This document shows positions 9,985 to 18,351 of a stretch of 64,000 nt of DNA, piece by piece. The notes under the pieces were generated by a model. It made no database searches. It was not told where the DNA came from and saw nothing but the letters and a program-made list of their open reading frames with translations. How positions within the stretch are numbered: the stretch's first letter is position 1; every line of letters starts with the position of its first letter. This stretch comes from Lutimaribacter_A marinistellae (GTDB taxonomy: Bacteria; Pseudomonadota; Alphaproteobacteria; Rhodobacterales; Rhodobacteraceae), in assembly GCF_042648365.1 (NCBI RefSeq), contig NZ_JBHRXI010000048.1, positions 1 through 64,000 on the forward strand, written 5' to 3'. The position numbers were made by a program, and so were the translations under genes.

Positions 9985-10308
9985 TCAGCCGATCCGGCGC
10001 GGTCCCAGCCCGGTCAGCCGTTTGCGATTGGCGCGGGTTTTGCGGCGCAGAGGCCGGGCGGCGGCCATCAGCACGGCGTCGGCGGGCTTGCCATGTGCCA
10101 TCGCGGTCAGGGCCTTTTGCCCGGCGAGGGTGAAGGCAAGCTGTTTCTCGGCCACCATGCGGCTGTTTTCACTTTTTGGAACGGCCCAGAGGCCGCCCAT
10201 ACCAAGCACGCGCATCCAGATTACCGCGCTGGCCTCCATCGCCATCAGCCCGACGAAGAGCTGTGCACGAAAGAGCGCGACGGGATCGGGAAAGGCCGTG
10301 GGCTTCAT
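9985..10308 (-). CDS. Uncharacterised 107-aa protein between ureB and the LprI-like gene
   Basis: The start codon overlaps the ureB stop (ATGA at 10308-10305), which makes it very likely a real, co-translated gene. The N-terminal half is hydrophobic-helical (VALFRAQLFVGLMAMEASAVIW, residues 10-31, in two parts), then MRVLGMGGLWAVPKSENSRMVAEK, an Ala-rich middle and a strongly basic tail (ARPLRRKTRANRKRL). The pattern resembles the small phasin-like or so-called antifreeze-annotated proteins of Rhodobacterales ure clusters; that similarity is from memory, and no function is known. Confidence 0.75.
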   Translation of the reverse strand: MKPTAFPDPVALFRAQLFVGLMAMEASAVIWMRVLGMGGLWAVPKSENSRMVAEKQLAFTLAGQKALTAMAHGKPADAVLMAAARPLRRKTRANRKRLTGLGPRRIG

Positions 10309-10613
10309 TCCAGCTGACCCATGATCTGCCCGTTGAAACCATAGACGCGGCGCGCCCCGGCAATCGGGATGAGCGCGACCTCGCGCCGCTGGCCCGGCTC
10401 GAACCGGACGGCGGTGCCTGCCGCGATGTCGAGGCGGCAGCCGCGCGCCGCGGCGCGGTCGAAGTCCAGCGCCGGGTTGGCCTCGGCGAAATGGTAGTGC
10501 GAGCCGACCTGCACCGGGCGGTCGCCGGTATTGGCGACCATCAGGGTGAAGGCCTCGCGGTCGGCGTTGAGGGTCAGGCTGCCATCGGCGGGCAGGACCT
10601 CGCCCGGGATCAT
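10305..10613 (-). CDS. ureB: Urease subunit beta UreB
   Basis: A 102-residue beta subunit, structural partner of UreC. Family blocks are MIPGEVLPADG, NTGDRPVQVGSHYHFAEANPAL (in two parts), GCRLDIAAGTAVRFEPGQ and the C-terminal GARRVYGFNGQIMG. Its ATG overlaps the stop of the upstream 52-aa gene, and its stop overlaps the start of the next. The subunits are separate genes rather than the ureAB fusion found in some bacteria. Confidence 0.97.
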   Translation of the reverse strand: MIPGEVLPADGSLTLNADREAFTLMVANTGDRPVQVGSHYHFAEANPALDFDRAAARGCRLDIAAGTAVRFEPGQRREVALIPIAGARRVYGFNGQIMGQLE

Positions 10614-10768
10614 CTGCGCACCACGAGAAAGACTGCGAGCGCGGTAAAGGCGAGGCCGATGGCCACGGTCATCCAGTCGCCCGCGCCATGCGGGTGCAGG
10701 TGGACGCCGGGATGCGCAAGGGCGGGGCCGGCGGTGACGATGAGAGCGGGAAGGATGTAACGTGTCAT
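10610..10768 (-). CDS. Small exported His-rich single-pass membrane peptide between ureA and ureB
   Basis: This 52-residue frame fills the gap between ureA and ureB. It starts at ATG 10768 behind a GAGGAC ribosome site and ends with a TGA that overlaps the ureB start (ATGA). It reads as a signal peptide (MTRYILPALIVTAGPALA), a short His-rich segment HPGVHLHPHGAGDW (residues 19-32, four His), and a transmembrane helix MTVAIGLAFTALAVFLVV, with Arg-Arg at the C-terminus. After cleavage the His cluster would face the periplasm. The His-rich start recalls HupE/UreJ-type metal transporters, but at this length it is not one. A role in nickel binding is speculation. Confidence 0.78.
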   Translation of the reverse strand: MTRYILPALIVTAGPALAHPGVHLHPHGAGDWMTVAIGLAFTALAVFLVVRR

Positions 10769-10861
10769 GAACTGTCCTCAGGGGGTTGTTTATTGGTTTC
10801 TGCTCGATTGGTTCTTGGCCATGCGGCACCTGCAAACGCGTGACGGCGGAGATGGGTTCCC

Positions 10862-11164
10862 TCAACGGATGGGGTCGTGGACGGTGACCAGCTTGGTTCC
10901 GTCGGGAAAGGTGGCCTCGACCTGGATCTCGTGGATCATCTCGGGCACGCCCTCCATGCATTGATCGCGGGTGACCACCTGTGCGCCGGCCTCCATCATG
11001 TCGGCGACCGAGCGACCGTCGCGCGCGCCCTCGACGACGGCGTCGGTGATCAGCGCAATCGCCTCGGGGTGGTTCAGCTTGACGCCTCGGGCCAGGCGTT
11101 TGCGCGCCACTTCGGCGGCCATGGCGACGAGGAGCTTGTCTTTTTCGCGGGGGGTCAGGTTCAT
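10862..11164 (-). CDS. ureA: Urease subunit gamma UreA
   Basis: A 100-residue gamma subunit, with MNLTPREKDKLL, RKRLARGVKLNHPEAIALIT and the C-terminal IQVEATFPDGTKLVTVHDPI typical of the family. Its start follows the ureD stop by one base. It forms the urease core with UreB and UreC. Confidence 0.97.
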   Translation of the reverse strand: MNLTPREKDKLLVAMAAEVARKRLARGVKLNHPEAIALITDAVVEGARDGRSVADMMEAGAQVVTRDQCMEGVPEMIHEIQVEATFPDGTKLVTVHDPIR

Positions 11165-11165
11165 G

Positions 11166-12128
11166 TCAGATCATCCATGGTCGGGGAAGGTCGCTGTCGA
11201 GAAGGCGGCGCAGTACGGGCACGAGGCTGCGGCGCAGGTCGAACCCGTCATAGGCGAGCAGGCGCAGCAGCAGCACGTCAGGGGCCAGCAGGCTGGCGCC
11301 ACCGGTATCCGGCAACATGGCGCGTATCGGGGCAAGCTGCCCTTCGGCATCGGGGCGGACCAGCAACAACGTGGCAAGGGCGCCAGCACCGGCCCCGGTG
11401 AAGGGGCGTGCCAGATGCGCGGCGATGTCGCCATCGAGGCGCATCGCGTCGAGGAACAGGGGGGCGCCCGCGCGGGTGACGGTTATGCGATCGTCAAACC
11501 GCGCCGCGCGCAGGGATTCACCCATGGCTGCGCGACCAAAGACCAGCGGTTCGCACAGCAGGAGCTGCGCGGTTTCCGCAAGATCGACATGCAGGCGGCG
11601 GCGCAGGTTGCATCCTTCGAACAGGATCGTTTCCTGCGGCAGCCATGTCAGCCGGGCATTCGGGCCGGCGGAAAGCTGTGTGTCGAGCCGTCCGGCCTCT
11701 GTCCCCGTCGCGCGATAGGCCCGTTCGGCGGCCTGCGTGGTGAGGGTCAGGGCGGCGCCCTGCTCGGCGCGGGAGTCGAGCGTGAAGCGGTCGCCCGCAG
11801 TTATTCCGCCCGCGGTATTGACCGTGACCGCCTGCAGCGCGTCGGTATCGCGACGGGGAAACAACAGCTTGAGAGAGCCCTGCTGACGCAGCGCGGATAT
11901 GTTGCTGCGCCCCTCAACCGGGCGTGCGGTCAGCCGGGCGCTGCCCCTGGCGCGAGGTTGTACCGGGGCGGCGGTTCGCCGGGATATTGGAAGAGACTGC
12001 GTGATGCGGGTACGCCCCGGATTGAGGAATGCTTGACCCGAGCAGAGACCCGAAGCGCGCGGATCTGTCAGGAGGAGAGGCCAGCAGATCCACCCCTGGA
12101 CGCCTGTTTGCGCATTTCGCGGGCGCAT
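11166..12128 (-). CDS. ureD: Urease accessory protein UreD (start uncertain)
   Basis: UreD (UreH) recruits UreF-UreG to apo-urease. Recognisable blocks are PVQPRARGSARL, LRQQGSLKLLFPR, QAVTVNTAGGITAGDRF, LTTQAAERAYR, RLTWLPQETILFEGC and EPLVFGRAAMGE. The first conserved block lies about 50 residues after the ATG at 12128, and no ATG, GTG or TTG occurs closer in frame, so this protein is either about 320 residues with an unusual N-terminus or starts at a rarer codon. It is the first gene of the operon, and its stop is one base from ureA. Confidence 0.9.
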   Translation of the reverse strand: MRPRNAQTGVQGWICWPLLLTDPRASGLCSGQAFLNPGRTRITQSLPISRRTAAPVQPRARGSARLTARPVEGRSNISALRQQGSLKLLFPRRDTDALQAVTVNTAGGITAGDRFTLDSRAEQGAALTLTTQAAERAYRATGTEAGRLDTQLSAGPNARLTWLPQETILFEGCNLRRRLHVDLAETAQLLLCEPLVFGRAAMGESLRAARFDDRITVTRAGAPLFLDAMRLDGDIAAHLARPFTGAGAGALATLLLVRPDAEGQLAPIRAMLPDTGGASLLAPDVLLLRLLAYDGFDLRRSLVPVLRRLLDSDLPRPWMI

Positions 12129-12386
12129 TTGGGGCGAGTGCTCAAAAATCGGGCGATGCGCGAATTCGGTGTGCGCAGAGCGTCGCAACATCCACAAATT
12201 GCGGCCATAGTTGTGTCACACTTGTCTCAAAATGGGACTGGTCAAGTCTCAACAAGGGCGGGTTGTGAGTGGTGAGACATTAAAGTCACCATCCAAGCCA
12301 GTGATATTCAACTATTCTTTTTGGCCCACTCGGGTTTTGTTAACCTCTCCCCATAAAAAGAAGAGCAGTGGCAGGCATACAGGCAG

Positions 12387-13454
12387 ATGAAAACGGGCTT
12401 TCGTGGCACGTTCGTCATTTCCTGGTCGCAAACAGATATCGACGGTCTTCAGGCCGCCCCGATCGACGCCCTCGCGGTGGGCGCGGTCTGGTCGTGGCAG
12501 GGGGAACCCGTTCAGGTGGATGGGCCCAACGGGCTTTTGCGGTTGGATCGGGCGGATGGTGCAGATGCACTTAGACGGCGTGCGGCGCGCAAGGTGCGCC
12601 GGTTGGTCGGGGCAGCGGTCCAGCACCGCACCGATATCGACGCGATCGAGGTGGACGATCCGCTGATGGATCAGAGCTTTGTCGTGACGAATGGCGCCAA
12701 GAGTTTCACGGTCACGGTGATCGAGAGCGGCACGCAGGCGCCGCCCTTGTTGATGTTCCTCGACGAGATGCCGCCGCGCGACACCGATCTGTGGGTCGTG
12801 CATCACACGCTGGGGGGCGGCAACACGGTCACGCGCCCGCACCAGCCCGATACGGGTGTCATCTGTTTCACGCCGGGCACGCGGATCACCACGCCGACGG
12901 GGCCGGTGCCGGTGGAATTGCTGCGCGAGGGCGACAAGGTTCAGACCCGCGACAGCGGCCCGCAGGAGATACAATGGATCGGCCGCCGGCAGATGACGGG
13001 CGCGAGGCTGTTCGTCATGCCCAAGCTGCGGCCGGTGCGGATTCGTGCGGGTGCGCTGGGCATCGACCGGCCCGATGACGAACTGCTGGTGTCGCCCGAG
13101 CATCGGATGCTGGTGCGCGGCCCGGTGGCGCAGGCGCTGTTCAACACCTCGGAGGTGCTGGTCCCGGCGCGCGAACTGGTCAACGACAGCACGATCGGCG
13201 TCGATCTGACGGTGCGGCAGGTGACTTATATCCACATGTTGCTTCCGACCCACCAGATCCTGTGGGCCAACGGAATCGAGACGGAAAGTTTCCACCCGGC
13301 GAACGCGGCCTTCGAGACCCTGACCGACCCGGATCGCGACCGGTTGCTGCGGCATTTGCCGGGCATTGATTCCGACCCGTTGAGCTATGGCGGGTTCGCG
13401 CGGCGCAGCCTGAGCGATACCGAGTCGGCCCTGCTGCGCTACGAAGCGGCGTAA
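12387..13454 (+). CDS. Hint-domain (Hedgehog/intein-type) protein
   Basis: A 355-residue protein. Residues 1-155 are a variable region with no recognised fold. From Cys160 (GVICFTPGTRITTPTGPVPV) it has a Hint_2 domain: a block-A Cys start, LREGDKVQTRDSG, a DDELLVSPEHRMLVRG segment with the block-B-like His, and WANGIETESFHPANAAF at the end. Such proteins are abundant in Rhodobacterales, and some follow repeat-rich secreted regions. The Cys suggests autoprocessing, but there is no C-terminal His-Asn plus nucleophile as in a splicing intein. The gene is monocistronic and divergent from ureD. Confidence 0.82.
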   Translation: MKTGFRGTFVISWSQTDIDGLQAAPIDALAVGAVWSWQGEPVQVDGPNGLLRLDRADGADALRRRAARKVRRLVGAAVQHRTDIDAIEVDDPLMDQSFVVTNGAKSFTVTVIESGTQAPPLLMFLDEMPPRDTDLWVVHHTLGGGNTVTRPHQPDTGVICFTPGTRITTPTGPVPVELLREGDKVQTRDSGPQEIQWIGRRQMTGARLFVMPKLRPVRIRAGALGIDRPDDELLVSPEHRMLVRGPVAQALFNTSEVLVPARELVNDSTIGVDLTVRQVTYIHMLLPTHQILWANGIETESFHPANAAFETLTDPDRDRLLRHLPGIDSDPLSYGGFARRSLSDTESALLRYEAA

Positions 13455-13604
13455 GCGGACAGATTCGCTGTTGACTTGGGAAACTGCGCGGATATAAGCG
13501 CGGCTTCATTGGTGTTGGTGGCCCCCGCAAGGGGATGCCTGTCACGTCGGCCAAATCCGGCGAGAGGACAACGCCCTTCGAAACTGAAACGAAGGAGATC
13601 AGCC

Positions 13605-14225
13605 GTGACCAAACGCACGTCTGCCAAGTACAAGATCGACCGCCGGATGGGCGAAAACATCTGGGGTCGCGCGAAATCCCCGGTCAACCGCCGCGAGTAC
13701 GGCCCCGGCCAGCACGGCCAGCGCCGCAAGGGCAAGATGTCCGACTTTGGCCTGCAGCTGCGCGCCAAGCAGAAGCTGAAGGGTTATTACGGCGACCTGA
13801 CCGAAAAGCAGTTCCGCCGCATCTATGCCGAGGCCGAGCGTCGCCGCGGTGACACCGGTGAGATCCTCATCGGCCTGCTGGAGCGCCGTCTGGACGCGGT
13901 CGTCTACCGCGCCAAGTTCGTGCCGACCATCTTTGCCGCGCGTCAGTTCGTGAACCACGGCCATGTCCTTGTGAACGGTAAGCGGGTGAACATCCCCTCC
14001 TACCGCGTGAAGGAAGGCGACGTGATCGAGGTCCGCGACAAGTCCAAGCAGATGGCGCTGGTTCTCGAAGCCGCCCAGCTGCCCGAGCGTGACGTTCCCG
14101 ATTACCTGGATGTCGACCACTCGAAGATGAGCGCGACCTTCGTTCGCACCCCGGCGCTGGGCGATGTGCCTTACCCGGTGATGATGGAACCGAACCTCGT
14201 CATCGAATACTACGCTCAGAACTAA
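13605..14225 (+). CDS. rpsD: 30S ribosomal protein S4
   Basis: A 206-residue S4, a primary 16S rRNA binder and assembly initiator. It begins MTKRTSAKYKIDRRMGENIWG and has the S4 RNA-binding domain (LLERRLDAVVYRAKFVPTIFAARQFVNHGHVLVNG, in parts, about residues 90-125). The start is GTG at 13605, chosen because the upstream codons are not S4 and an AAGGAGATC ribosome site sits just ahead. It is monocistronic, with a strong terminator behind it. Confidence 0.98.
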   Translation: MTKRTSAKYKIDRRMGENIWGRAKSPVNRREYGPGQHGQRRKGKMSDFGLQLRAKQKLKGYYGDLTEKQFRRIYAEAERRRGDTGEILIGLLERRLDAVVYRAKFVPTIFAARQFVNHGHVLVNGKRVNIPSYRVKEGDVIEVRDKSKQMALVLEAAQLPERDVPDYLDVDHSKMSATFVRTPALGDVPYPVMMEPNLVIEYYAQN

Positions 14226-14250
14226 GGTCTGGGACCTGTCGGAATTCAGA

Positions 14251-14278
14251 AGACCGCGCCATTTGGCGCGGTCTTTTT
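14251..14278 (+). terminator. Terminator after rpsD
   Basis: A 10-bp perfect stem (AGACCGCGCC at 14251-14260 with GGCGCGGTCT at 14265-14274) around a 4-base loop, followed by TTTT. It lies 25 bp after the rpsD stop and also faces the end of the convergent Lrp-type gene. Confidence 0.9.
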
Positions 14279-14302
14279 CGTTGTTCGATTCGTTTTGCGG
14301 TT

Positions 14303-14752
14303 TCAGATCGGCAGGGGGCGGTTTTCGGCGATGGCCTCCATCGCGAAATAGGAGGTGACGCTGTCCAGCTCGACCTTCTCGATCAGGCGTTGATAAACCT
14401 TGTCATAGCTCGCCATGTCCTCGGTCACGACCTTGAGCTGGTAGTCGTAATCGCCGCCGATGCGGTGGAAATCCACGACCTCGGGGATGGTGAGGACGTG
14501 CCGGCGGAAGACCTGCAACCATTCGGCCGAATGGTGCCGGGTGCGCAGCATGACGAAAACCACGAGATCGAGGCCGAGTTTCTCACGGCTGACGCGTGCG
14601 GTGGACCCTTGCAGGATGCCCTTGTCGGTCAGGTTTTTCAGCCGGCGCCAGCAGGCATTCTGTGACAGGCCGACGCGGTCGGCGAGGTCACGCTGCGAGA
14701 GCGAGGCATCCTGTTGCAGGGCGCGAATGATCTTGTGGTCAAATTGGTCCAT
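14303..14752 (-). CDS. Lrp/AsnC-family transcriptional regulator
   Basis: A 149-residue regulator with an N-terminal winged helix-turn-helix (DHKIIRALQQDASLSQRDLA, then VGLSQNACWRRLKNL) and a C-terminal RAM/AsnC ligand-sensing domain (LVVFVMLRTRHHSAEWLQVF, IPEVVDFHRIGGDYDYQLKV). It is transcribed away from the PLP-enzyme gene at 14870, and the 117-bp gap holds an inverted repeat, so it probably controls that gene and perhaps itself in response to an amino acid. Confidence 0.92.
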   Translation of the reverse strand: MDQFDHKIIRALQQDASLSQRDLADRVGLSQNACWRRLKNLTDKGILQGSTARVSREKLGLDLVVFVMLRTRHHSAEWLQVFRRHVLTIPEVVDFHRIGGDYDYQLKVVTEDMASYDKVYQRLIEKVELDSVTSYFAMEAIAENRPLPI

Positions 14753-14773
14753 AGTGCTCCTAAATGCAGATCA

Positions 14774-14795
14774 ATTGACCTAATAATTTGTCAAT
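14774..14795. promoter_or_regulatory. Candidate Lrp-type operator
   Basis: ATTGAC and GTCAAT form a 6-bp inverted repeat around an AT-rich 10-bp centre (CTAATAATTT), 22 bp before the start of the Lrp-type gene on one side and 75 bp before the PLP-enzyme gene on the other. AT-rich cores with short symmetrical arms fit Lrp/AsnC sites. Confidence 0.45.
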
Positions 14796-14869
14796 ATGTT
14801 TCAGGAATTGGTGAGAATACTGCAATCCTTTGGGTCAGAGTGCAAGCATCTTGAGAGTGAGGTGCGCCG

Positions 14870-16285
14870 ATGTCCCTGTCCCGTTTCCGTGAGCAGATAA
14901 GAGAAGACGTTGCCGCCGGTCGCCTGTCGGACGGGTTGATCGGTGAGGGGATGATGATCCCGGGACTGCAGGGCGATGTGCCGCTGGTCTATGCCGATTA
15001 CGTGGCCTCGGGGCGGGCGCTGCGGCAGGTCGAAAGCTTTGTCGCGGAACAGGTTCTGCCGTTCTATGCCAACAGCCATACCGAGGCGTCCTTTTGCGGT
15101 GGCTACGTCACGCGGATGCGGGCCGAGGCGCGGGCGGAGATCGGGCGCGCGGTCGGAGCGGGGCCGGACCACGCGGTGATCTTTGCCGGATCGGGCGCGA
15201 CGGCCGGGCTGAACCGGCTGGTCAGCCTGTTCGGGCTGCGGCAGGCGGGTCGTGCGGTTGTTCTGATCGGCCCCTACGAGCATCACTCCAACATCCTGCC
15301 TTGGCGTGAAAGCGGAGCCGAGGTTGTCGAGATCCCCGAAGGACCGCAGGGTGGCCCCGACATTGCCGCGCTTGAGGCTGCGCTGATCGCGGCGCGAGGC
15401 GCAGACGTGGTCGTGGGTGCGTTTTCGGCCGCCTCGAACGTGACCGGGATCGTCACGGACCCGGACCCGGTGACGCGGATGCTCAAGGCGCATGGGGCGC
15501 TGGCGGTGTGGGATTACGCCGGGGGTGGGCCTTACCTGCCGATCGAGATGGGGCAGGGGGAAACGGCCAAGGATGCGGTCGTCGTCTCGCCGCACAAGTT
15601 TCCGGGCGGGCCGGGCGCCTCGGGCGTGCTGATTGTCCGACGCGACGCGGTGCGGCTGGATCGGCCAAGCTGGCCGGGCGGCGGCACGGTCAGCTTTGTT
15701 TCGCCCTGGGGGCAGGATTACAGCGCCTCGCTGGAGGCGCGCGAAGAAGCGGGCACGCCCAACGTGATCGGGGATATCCGCGCGGCGCTGGCTTTCATGG
15801 TCAAGGATGCGGTGGGCGTGAGCGAGATCGCGGTGCGCGAGGCGCGCTACAACGCCATGGCGCTGGAGGGTTGGCGGGACAATCCGCACCTTATGCTGCT
15901 GGGGGTCGATCATCCGCACCGGTTGCCGATCTTCTCCTTCCGGGTCAGCGACGGGGCGGGCGCGCCCGTGCATCAGCAGCTGTTCACCCGGATGCTGAGC
16001 GACGTGCATGGCATCCAGGCGCGGGGCGGTTGTGCCTGTGCCGGACCCTATGCGCATCGCCTGCTGGGGATCGACCGGGCAGCGTCAGAGGCGTTGCGGG
16101 CGGATCTGGCGGCGGGGCGCGAGATGGAAAAGCCGGGCTGGGTGCGGCTGAATTTCTCGTACCTCATGCGCGAGGAGACGGTGCGCTTCATCATCGACGC
16201 GGTGAACGACCTGTCGCGGCGCAGCGATGCATTTGCGGCGCATTACCGCGCCGACCCGGCGACCGCGCGCTTCAAGGCCGCATGA
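14870..16285 (+). CDS. Class V aminotransferase, cysteine desulfurase-like
   Basis: A 471-residue PLP enzyme of the NifS/Csd group. The Schiff-base lysine is Lys243 (VVVSPHKFPGGPGASG) and the PLP-ring aspartate Asp215 (LAVWDYAGGGPYL). The region YVASGRALRQVESFV, then YANSHTEASFCGG matches the family N-terminus. A Cys pair at 388 and 390 (ARGGCACAGPYAHR) sits where desulfurases carry their catalytic Cys loop, so sulfur transfer is possible. It is about 60 residues longer than SufS. No Isc or Suf genes are nearby. The divergent Lrp regulator suggests control by an amino acid, possibly cysteine (inference). Confidence 0.8.
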   Translation: MSLSRFREQIREDVAAGRLSDGLIGEGMMIPGLQGDVPLVYADYVASGRALRQVESFVAEQVLPFYANSHTEASFCGGYVTRMRAEARAEIGRAVGAGPDHAVIFAGSGATAGLNRLVSLFGLRQAGRAVVLIGPYEHHSNILPWRESGAEVVEIPEGPQGGPDIAALEAALIAARGADVVVGAFSAASNVTGIVTDPDPVTRMLKAHGALAVWDYAGGGPYLPIEMGQGETAKDAVVVSPHKFPGGPGASGVLIVRRDAVRLDRPSWPGGGTVSFVSPWGQDYSASLEAREEAGTPNVIGDIRAALAFMVKDAVGVSEIAVREARYNAMALEGWRDNPHLMLLGVDHPHRLPIFSFRVSDGAGAPVHQQLFTRMLSDVHGIQARGGCACAGPYAHRLLGIDRAASEALRADLAAGREMEKPGWVRLNFSYLMREETVRFIIDAVNDLSRRSDAFAAHYRADPATARFKAA

Positions 16286-16348
16286 GCGGGATTGCCGCTT
16301 TTCACAAGGGGTTGGGATCGGTATGACGGGGCATCCAAGGAGCCCCCA

Positions 16349-17434
16349 ATGAACAAGATCACGCCGCAGCCCGGTATCATGGACATCGCCCTCTACCAGG
16401 GGGGCGCGAGCCATGTGCAGGGCGTGCAGAATGTCATCAAGCTGAGTTCGAACGAGAACCCTTTTGGCCCCAGCCCCAAGGCGATCGAGGCCGTGCGCGA
16501 CAGTGCGGCGACGCTGCACCGCTATCCGTCGACCGACCATGCCAGCCTGCGTGCGGCCATCGGAGAGGTGCATGGGCTCGATCCCGAGCGGATCATCTGC
16601 GGCGTGGGCTCGGACGAAGTTCTGCAATTCATCGTGCAGTGTTTCGCGGGGCCGGGCGACGAGGTGATTCACACCGAACATGGATTCTCGATGTACCCGA
16701 TCCTTGCACGCGCGGCAGGCGCGATCCCGGTATCGGTGCCCGAGCGTGAGCGGCGTGTGGACGTGGACGCGATCCTTGCCGCCTGTGGGGAGCGGACGCG
16801 CGTTGTCTTCCTGACCAATCCGGGCAACCCGACCTCGACCATGTTGCCCGAGGCCGAGGTGGCGCGGCTGGCCGATGGCGTGCCCGGGCATGTGATCCTG
16901 GTGCTGGATGCTGCCTATGCCGAATATGTCGACGGGTTCGATGGTGGCGCGGGCATCGTCGACGGACGCGAGAACGTTGTGATGACGCGCACCTTCAGCA
17001 AGATCTACGGTCTGGGCGGGATGCGTGTCGGCTGGGGATACGGGCCGCGCGCGATCATCGACGTGCTGAACCGGGTGCGCCAGCCCTTCAACCTGTCATC
17101 GACCGCTCTGGCAGCGGCAAAGGCGGCGGTGCTGGACCGTGAGTTCGTCGAGTTCTGCCGGGCCGAGAACGCACGGCTGCGCAGCTGGCTGGCGGGCGGG
17201 CTGGAGGCGGCGGGCGTCTATTCGGACCCGTCGAACACGAATTTCATCCTTGCCCGGTTCGGCAGCCGCGAGGAAGCCGAGGCCTGCGACCTGTTCCTTC
17301 AGTCGCGCGGCGTGATCGTGCGACGCGTCGCCGGCTATGGCTTCCCCGAGGCGCTGCGGATCACGGTGGGTGATGCCGATGGCTGTACACGCGTCGTCGA
17401 AGCGGTGCGCGCGTTCCGGGAGGACGCAGGATGA
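16349..17434 (+). CDS. hisC: Histidinol-phosphate / aromatic aminotransferase HisC
   Basis: A 361-residue class I/II PLP aminotransferase. Markers are IKLSSNENPFGPSPKA, HRYPSTDHASLR, NPGNPTSTML, DAAYAEYVDGF and the Lys motif TRTFSKIYGLGGMRVGWGYG. The 4-bp overlap with the prephenate dehydrogenase gene suggests it works as an aromatic aminotransferase in Phe/Tyr synthesis as well as, or instead of, in histidine synthesis. ATG at 16349 has an AAGGAG site; an earlier in-frame ATG at 16292 would not fit the family start. Confidence 0.92.
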   Translation: MNKITPQPGIMDIALYQGGASHVQGVQNVIKLSSNENPFGPSPKAIEAVRDSAATLHRYPSTDHASLRAAIGEVHGLDPERIICGVGSDEVLQFIVQCFAGPGDEVIHTEHGFSMYPILARAAGAIPVSVPERERRVDVDAILAACGERTRVVFLTNPGNPTSTMLPEAEVARLADGVPGHVILVLDAAYAEYVDGFDGGAGIVDGRENVVMTRTFSKIYGLGGMRVGWGYGPRAIIDVLNRVRQPFNLSSTALAAAKAAVLDREFVEFCRAENARLRSWLAGGLEAAGVYSDPSNTNFILARFGSREEAEACDLFLQSRGVIVRRVAGYGFPEALRITVGDADGCTRVVEAVRAFREDAG

Positions 17435-18351
17435 GCCATGTCTATGATCGTGTCGCCCTGATCGGGCTGGGCCTTATCGCCTCGTCGATGTTTTGGGCGA
17501 TCAAGCGCGCCGGGCTTGCAGGTGAGGTCACGGGATATGCCCGGTCGGAGGCCACGCGCGAGACGGCGCGGCGGATCGGCCTGTGCGACCGGGTCTGCGA
17601 CAGCGCGTCCGAGGCGGCCGAGGGTGCGGACCTTGTCGTATTGTGCGTGCCGGTCGGTGCCATGGGCGCGGTCGCCGAAGAAATCGCGCCGGTGCTCAAG
17701 CCGGGTGCGACGGTTTCCGACGTGGGATCGGTCAAGCGCCACGTCATTGACGCGGTGGCGCCGCATATTCCCGAAGGTGTGCATTTCGTACCCGCCCACC
17801 CGCTGGCCGGAACCGAGCATTCGGGGCCGGAATCGGGGTTTGCCGAGTTGTTCGACAACCGCTGGACGCTGCTGGTTCCCGTCGATGGCACCCCGCCCGA
17901 ACCCGTGGCGCAGCTGCGCGCGCTGTGGGAGGGGATGGGCGCCAATGTCGAGGAAATGGATGCCGAGCACCACGACCTGGTGCTTGCCGTCACCAGCCAC
18001 ACACCGCACCTGATCGCATATACGATGGTGGGCGTCGCGGACGACCTGCGCCGGGTCACCGATAGCGAGGTCATCAAGTATTCGGCAGCCGGTTTCCGCG
18101 ACTTCACCCGCATCGCGGCGAGCGATCCGACCATGTGGCGCGACGTGTTCCTGACCAACAAGGACGCGACGCTGGAGATCCTCGGGCGCTTTACCGAGGA
18201 GCTTTTCGCGCTACAACGCGCCATACGAACCGGCGATGGGGCGCATTTGCACGACTATTTCACCCATACGCGCGCTATCCGGCGCGGGATCATCGAGGCG
18301 GGGCAGGATACCGACGCGCCCGATTTCGGCCGCGCAAAGGTCAAGGCATGA
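17431..18351 (+). CDS. tyrC: Prephenate/arogenate dehydrogenase
   Basis: A 306-residue NAD(P)-dependent dehydrogenase for tyrosine synthesis. It has an N-terminal Rossmann motif (VALIGLGLIASSM), VSDVGSVKRHVIDAV, VPAHPLAGTEHSGPESGFAELF and the helical dimer domain with AVTSHTPHLIAYTMVG. The start overlaps the hisC stop and its own stop overlaps the next start (both ATGA), so three genes are coupled. No chorismate mutase or ACT domain is fused. Whether prephenate or arogenate is the true substrate cannot be told. Confidence 0.93.
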   Translation: MSHVYDRVALIGLGLIASSMFWAIKRAGLAGEVTGYARSEATRETARRIGLCDRVCDSASEAAEGADLVVLCVPVGAMGAVAEEIAPVLKPGATVSDVGSVKRHVIDAVAPHIPEGVHFVPAHPLAGTEHSGPESGFAELFDNRWTLLVPVDGTPPEPVAQLRALWEGMGANVEEMDAEHHDLVLAVTSHTPHLIAYTMVGVADDLRRVTDSEVIKYSAAGFRDFTRIAASDPTMWRDVFLTNKDATLEILGRFTEELFALQRAIRTGDGAHLHDYFTHTRAIRRGIIEAGQDTDAPDFGRAKVKA

